Of a stretch of 64,000 nt of DNA, positions 58,501 through 64,000 are shown one piece after another (within the stretch, counting starts at the first letter, position 1; every line of letters starts with the position of its first letter). The notes under the pieces were generated by a model, which ran no database searches, had not been told where the DNA came from, and saw only the letters and a program-made list of their open reading frames with translations. The stretch is from Gonium pectorale (taxonomy: Eukaryota > Chlorophyta > Chlorophyceae > Chlamydomonadales > Volvocaceae), in assembly GCA_001584585.1 (NCBI GenBank), contig LSYV01000003.1:4152820-4216819 (forward strand), written 5' to 3'. The position numbers were made by a program, and so were the translations under genes.

Positions 58501-60852
58501 TCAACGGGTTCCTGGTGTCGGGAGACTCGTCGGGGTGCTTGAAGGTGCGGCGACGGGGCCGAGCGGCAGCAGGGAGGCGGTCATTGGGGGCTCGGTACAC
58601 AACGCGAAGCTCCGAATCACAACGCGCACGGAACACGATGCGGCGGTCCTGAGGCGGTACCTGTAACTGGCGTGCATGTGCATGTGCATACTGGATGGAA
58701 GTCAGCGCGGAGGAGTTGCTTGCAGGGGCGGAACACGGATGCAGGGGAGGGGCGCAGGGGAGGGGTGCTGAACTGTTGATGGCTTGGCCAAGTGTGGTGG
58801 GGAGCGCCGTCCCACTGCGGTGCAGTGAGGTGCCTGCAGCGGCCTGCGGATCCCGGGTCATGCGTCGCGGGTGGCCTGTTGGGGTGCCCCTGAAGGAGCG
58901 GCGAAGGGCGCCCATGGGCGGCAGGCGACGCATGGAACGGACATGGCCCGTCCTCAGCCGCCGCTGAACCGCGTTGCGCCCTGTGCCCCATGCCGCCACC
59001 CGGCGCGTCCTGGTGCTGCTCCCCAGCCTCTCCCAGCCGCTCGATGCGCCTATTCTGCTGTACCGCAGCGGCATACTGCGGGCAGGGGCGGCCGTCGCGC
59101 TGGCCTCCTTCAGCCAGCCCCGCTGTCGCACTGAGGATAGCACCCTTCTTTGTGCCCCCAGACAACAATGTCTGTAGCACCGCATCCGCCCCATGTCTCC
59201 GCTCCGGTCCTCGTTCTTCCCACCCGCGCCGCTCTGCCCATCTTGACCCCCCGCCGCCCGGCTTCTCCACTGGGGACGCCTTCCAGCCCTCCGACCCACC
59301 CAACCCCACCCGCCGCATGCAGATTTGGGACAGCGCCTCCGGGACGTGCACACAGACGCTCCCCGCCGCCCACACCAACATCATCTCGTCCATTATGCAG
59401 TACGGGGTAAGTATGGCACATGCGGCGGGGTGTCCGCGCTGGCAGCGGTTACCGTGCTGGTCTTCAGCAGGTTGCCGTACTGGGCGTCTTCGTCAACTCC
59501 CTGCCTCACTTCCACCTCCGTCTCCTCTCCGCGCCTACCCTACCCTACACGCAGAACAACATCCTGACCGGCTCCGCGGACGGCAGCATGAAGGTGTGGG
59601 AGCTCTGCACGCCGCCCATGCCGGGGGCGGTGGTCAAGCCGGAGCCCATCGACCGCTACTTCGGGGACGACCAAGGCGGGCGCGGAGGGGGGCGGTACCG
59701 GCAGGTGAAGGGGGAGGGGAGGGGAGGGGACGGGTCGGGCGGCTCTCGGCGCCGGGGGCCGGCCCGGCACAACTCACGCGAGCCCCACCACCAGCGTGCC
59801 CCGCCATCGCGCCACGAGCCGTCTGCCCAAGACAAGATTGTGCAGAAGGCCCCTCACCACCGCTACCACCCAGCGTGGCAGCGCCGCCAACGCGTCGCCC
59901 GCTGTTCCAAACGCCCTGTTCACGCTGCACCGCCCGCCTTCGCCGCTCTGTCCGTCGTTTCTCCCCGCGGCTTCCCCTCTTGTGCGGCCTCCCCTATCTT
60001 GCGGCTTGCCCCGCCTGCGCGCTCCGCAGAGCAACGCCGCCAACGCCATCCTCACCATGGAGGGCACCCCGGACGCCAAGGGGGAGTCCATCCTGGCCAT
60101 CGCCTCGCTGTTCGATGGGGTGGGCATCTTCAACGTCGACCAGAACATGGCGCTGCTGGGCTCGCTGCCGCAGGTGGGCGGCGCCGGGGTCGGTCGGATG
60201 GGAGCAGCAGGGGCCGGGTGCGCGGGTGGGGGAGGAGAGGGGGCAGCGAGCATGGTGAACGGGTCGCAACGCGTGACGCCGCACCGCAATACGGGTCGGC
60301 GCTGGGGGGTAGAGGCGGCGGGCAGTAGCAGGAGCGGCAACAGGTTGCCAACGGGTGGACGAGCAGCAGGTGCGGCCAGCCTAGCCATGGGCGGAACCGG
60401 CAGCGCGCTGGTGGCTTACTTATGGATGTTGACGCGGTGCGGCTGGGGCGACAGCAACATCTCGGTGGCCGGTCAGACTCTTCAGTATGGCCATGTCTCC
60501 ATGCGCAGCAACCTTGCGGTTCTGAGCACTGCGTCACTCGACAGTAACTTTACGGTGACCGGACAGACTCTCCTGGGCAGCGACGTCTCCATGCACCGGA
60601 CTCCCCTCTGCTACCCTCGGACTCCCCTTGAGGCGCCTTTCGGATTCTCTGCCCGCGCCGGCACCGCCCCGCCAGCCTTATTCCCGATTCCCCTTCCCCG
60701 CTGCTGCTGAACCCCGGGCCGGCCTCCTCCCTCGCCCTCCTCCCCCTGCCGGGCAGGTGGAGGTGTGCCGCGCCATCACCAGCATCCCCGGTGCCGCCAT
60801 CATCGCGGGGGACGACAAGGGCCAGGTGCACATCTTCTCGTGGACGGCGTGA
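55503..60852 (+). CDS. RGG-box WD40-repeat protein (plant ZFWD-like)
   Basis: Ten phase-consistent exons: 55503-55896, 56040-56158, 56408-56464, 57298-57462, 57702-57806, 58443-58544, 59323-59406, 59555-59704, 60030-60173, 60757-60852 (471 aa). Exon 1 is an RGG/YGG domain (MDDWGGGRSGGYRGRGSRGG, later repeats of GYQGGGYQGGGYEGGG), typical of RNA-binding, arginine-methylated tails. Then come WD40 blades: IQAHTGAVTCLAYDQ, LFTGSKDGKVKQWDCSTGQ, GHINQLLAANSFLFSGGQDA, SIRVW, HTHSIYCIEMVNGFLVSGDS, IWDSASGTCTQTLPAAH, NILTGSADGSMKVWELC, AIASLFDGVGIFNV and AIIAGDDKGQVHIFSW. The blade sequences resemble the WD part of plant CCCH-zinc-finger/WD40 (ZFWD) proteins, but no CCCH finger is seen. It probably binds RNA or RNP complexes through the RGG part, with the propeller as a docking surface; this is inference. 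Intron 5 carries family C copy 2. Confidence 0.85.
58099..58161 (+). repeat. Family C repeat, copy 2 (WD40-gene intron)
   Basis: CTTCACATGGACGCCAGTGC, then GTTCGCGTCAACCGTTCACT, CCTG and TACACCCCC. It matches 13054-13110 with scattered changes and one small insertion. It lies in intron 5, sense orientation. Confidence 0.6.
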
Positions 60853-63800
60853 GCGGGCCGCCGCACGCGGCGCTGAACGTGCGGCGGGCGGCTGGGGCGT
60901 GGCTGCCCTGGCAACAGGCCGGCGGCTGGGGTCCAGAGCGACTGCCGTTGGCGGCGTCAAGGCTAGAAGGCCCGCCCTCCACTCAGATGGCGGGCTGGGG
61001 GAGGGAGCGGGGCTGGCCGGTGGCTGACCGTACACGGCCGGGGCGACTGCCGGCTTTGGGCCGAGGCCCTTGGGCGTTGGGGCGCCTGTGTCGCGGCGGG
61101 TTTGGGCCCGATGACGCTGTGGGTTGGACTGGGTGGGGGGGCGGGGGAATCGCGTCCGCCCCGGTGGCGCGGCGCGGTGCGGTGCGATGCGGGGATGCAG
61201 AGGAGAGGGCGGCTGCACCTGCGCCTGCCTGGCAGTTGCTGAGCCGCGGGTTGGGGTCGATGCGGGCGTGAGAGTTGGGAAGCGCAGGATTTGGGTTCCG
61301 CGGTGCGCCGGTCCGGCGGCGGTGCGCTGCGCCTGAACTCGACAGCGTGATTGAGCTGTGTGAAGGGGCAAGTAGGGAGCGGTTGGAACAGGCTCTGCGT
61401 GGCAAAGACTCTGCGCCATCTTCGTAGGGTGCTGCTGGGGTGGACTGTAATGTGCGGGGTGGGGCGGGACGCCTGGCCGCATTGGCCAGGCCGCCTCGAC
61501 TCCTGCGCTGCTGGTTGCTTGTGATTGGGGGCCGGCGTGTCAATGGCCCCATGCTGGGTGCGTCCGCTGTGACGCTGTCGGACGTGCAAAGGCGCATTAC
61601 AGATACGGGCAAACCGACATTTTTTCGACAGGCTGCCACGTGTCTATGTAATCGCCCCGCGTCTGTGTGACCCCTGAGGGACGCCGGTTTGCGCCGTGAG
61701 AGTCTTTCGCGTCTCGCGTGGCGGGTCTGGCCGCGCAGGGCTTGTAGACGAGCCACATATGTTACAAGCCGCTCGGACAATGCGTCCGCAAGAACGCGAA
61801 ACCGGAGCAGTAATGAAAACAAGGGGACAAGGGGAGGTGCTCACAGGCGCCAGACCGCTGCCAGCGAAGGCGGCGCATCAACGCGATGCGCCGGCGCCCC
61901 GTGCAGCCAGCCAGGCGGGGCAGCACACAGGCCGCCTCGCACCACCACAGCAATGGGCCGGTTGGCGGCCGTTCAGGGCTCGCCTTACCGCACCTTATTA
62001 AAACCACGACCGTCAGCACGACCACACTCATGCACACATGCATGCAACCAAAAACACAGTTCTTTCCGAGAGGGCAGCGCGACAGCGGTACAAGGTCGAT
62101 CTCATGCACTTGCAGCGGCCGCATCGAGTCGGCGCCCGCCCGCCCGCCTATGCAAAATGCGTCTGGGCGTGGGCCCCCGCGAGGCGGCCCACGCGGCGGA
62201 CGGCCCGCCTTGCCTCGCCTCGGCAATGTTCATGAAACCGAATGAAGTCAAGAGAGCATGCGCAGGAGGCTTTTCCTACCACGAGAACACGTTCATATCG
62301 ATGACAATGCCACCAATTCAACCACACACGCACATGCACCGCGGACCCTGAAGGCCCCACCCCACATGAGGCAACAGGCGCGCATCAACCCAGCGGCCCG
62401 TAGCCCCTTCCGCCCTGCCGTCGCTGCCGCCGCCGCCACCGCCGACACGCACACGCCGGGCGGGGGAGACCTCGTCGGCAGGCGGCTGCTTACAGCACCC
62501 CGCACACGCTGGTGTGCTGCATAAGAGTACGGCGGGGCCCTTTTCAATCCGTACCGAATCCCAGCGGCCCATCCCCACCTGCCCATCCGCATCAGTCAAT
62601 GCTCCCGCGTCCGCCCTAGGCAGCGCAACTAGCGGCACTCCGCGGCAATGCTGTCGACCGCCCAGCTCACAGCACCGCGGGGGGGGGGGGCCTTGCCTTG
62701 CCCCTCGGCTCCTGCCAATCCCACGGCAGCGGCGCCAGGTTCGGGCACCGACCAGGGGCCACAAACCGGCCGCAGCTGCCGTTCAGTGCCATCCTTGTTC
62801 CCTCGCATCACCCATGGAAACCGATATGTCGGCCCAATGGCCAACGGTTACGTGGCCATTTGGCTTTCCCTGCCGCCCGTCACCCCGCCCTGGCGCGGTC
62901 GACATGGCTGGAAGGCCCCCACCTTATCGAATACGACCCTCATCCATGCCCCCTTCCACCAAAGCCCGCGGCCACACACGCACCGCAACATCCCCTCACT
63001 GGTCCATGCCCGACTGAGGCCAAGCCGCCGGTTAGCCCCCGACCGGCCAGCCCCTCCCCGCAGCGCCAGTCCCCTGGCCAACGCTCTCCCCTTGCAAGTG
63101 TGCGGAATGTGCCCCAACGGCCCCCCTTCCGCGTTGCCCTCCCTCGTTTCCTCGCCAGTCCCTGAGCACGCGGCCCTCCACCCACCATTGGTGCTCAAGA
63201 AGACACCTTTGTCCCATCAAACAATGTGGCTGCAAGCCAGGGGCTAATGAAAGACACGGCAAAGCGCGTGGTACTTCGAATCCGACAGAACAGCTGGCGG
63301 CGCGGCGGCAAATGACAGTGCAAGTCGCAACACACGCCCCTCCTAGGACACAATTGGTTTCTGCAAGTACGCGGGGCAAGCCTCAGGCCAGAAGTCCCGA
63401 GTCCCCGAACCGACTCCCGACCGCCTTATTGAACGAGCAATTAACAAACATGCCTACCAATGTGACGCGCACGAGCAAGGGTGGTGCTAGGGGTTCCTGC
63501 CTGACGCAGCCAGTGCTCACGAAAACAGTATTATACGTAATCCTCCAAAGGCAGCTCAGCTCTCTCCGTGCCCATTAGTTCCGCTGCCAGTCGCAGCCGC
63601 CGCCCGCGTGTAGACAGTCAAACCGCAGATGCTACCCAAACCGCATACCCAAGCACGGCAACCCGCGTGCCAATGCACAAAGGCCCTGCGCCCGGCCGCG
63701 GTCGGCGAAGCGGGCTTCACAACGGTCGCGGGCAATGGACTCGCAAGCGCCGCAGCGGCCCCTCCCCCGCCAAACCCGTGCCCTGTAACTGCCCCGGCAC

Positions 63801-64000
63801 GGCGTTGTTAACAGGACGCCGGGGTAGCAACGGACTCATCCATCCACCCCCGCATCAAACACACATCGGTGGGTCACCCCAGAGAGAATTCTGGGCCGCA
63901 TCGGGGGCTACGGTGGTGGTCGCCGCCGAACTAACATGCAGAGACATCGCCCCTTCGACTGCCTCGGGAGCTGGGTCCTACACCGACGCCATCACTTTCG
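60853..64000. other. 3' region and intergenic DNA, no gene recognised
   Basis: After the WD40 stop, TGTAA at 61446 gives a likely 3' end. From there to the window edge I found no ORF with recognisable motifs or coherent splicing on either strand; the long frames (for example 60983-61822 minus) are composition artefacts. An exon of a gene centred outside the window cannot be excluded. Confidence 0.55.
61446..61450 (+). terminator. Polyadenylation signal TGTAA (WD40 gene)
   Basis: GGACTGTAATGTGC, 593 bp after the stop codon at 60852. Confidence 0.45.

Noticed and set aside
60983..61822. 279-codon minus-strand ORF after the WD40 gene
   Set aside because: Arg/Pro/Ala/Ser-rich chance ORF overlapping the 3' region of the plus-strand gene; no motif or splice pattern.

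Overview
This window reads as nuclear DNA of a GC-rich, intron-dense green alga, most likely a volvocine relative of Chlamydomonas. The reasons are many short GT-AG introns with in-phase junctions, Ala/Gly/Pro/Ser-rich insertions in conserved proteins, TGTAA polyadenylation signals, CGTACG-rich introns, and a CTH1/CRD1-type chlorophyll cyclase gene. No bacterial operon, CRISPR array, tRNA or rRNA gene was seen. One short run of N (26826-26845) shows it is a draft assembly. All gene models below were built by hand from splice sites, reading phase and remembered family motifs; no search was run.

Layout, left to right. (1) 1-1707 minus: 5' part of a low-complexity, Gln/Ala/Gly/Pro-rich protein running off the left edge. 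(2) 5329-8796 plus: a membrane protein with one EF-hand, one transmembrane helix, a Cys-rich extracellular part and a C-terminal Hedgehog/intein (Hint) autoprocessing domain. This is the most unusual gene here. (3) 10282-13860 minus: ketopantoate hydroxymethyltransferase (PanB, vitamin B5/CoA synthesis). (4) 17360-35997 plus: one very long gene of about 30 exons for a plant-type ubiquitin carboxyl-terminal hydrolase-related protein with a complete-looking USP Cys/His/Asp set. (5) 38055-42633 minus: plastid-targeted DUF760 protein, 10 exons including a 24-nt micro-exon. (6) 43019-45100 plus: TTC33-like TPR protein, divergent from gene 5 across 385 bp. (7) 47215-48935 minus: Mg-protoporphyrin IX monomethyl ester cyclase (CTH1/CRD1/CHL27). 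(8) 51286-55037 minus: ATG4 autophagy cysteine protease with a large linker insertion and a C-terminal LIR-like motif. (9) 55503-60852 plus: RGG-box plus WD40-repeat protein related to plant ZFWD proteins. The last 3.1 kb holds no recognisable gene.

The genes are unrelated neighbours, as expected in a eukaryotic nuclear genome: cell-surface signalling/processing, CoA biosynthesis, ubiquitin, autophagy, chlorophyll synthesis and probable RNA binding. The main non-genic finding is a dispersed ~115-bp element (family A). One copy makes up almost a whole intron of the Hint gene, a second lies just inside another Hint intron, a third is in the panB 3' region, and degraded pieces occur elsewhere. 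It is a candidate introner-like or MITE-like element. Two further short dispersed repeat families (B and C), a 135-bp hairpin element and several strong palindromes are also reported.
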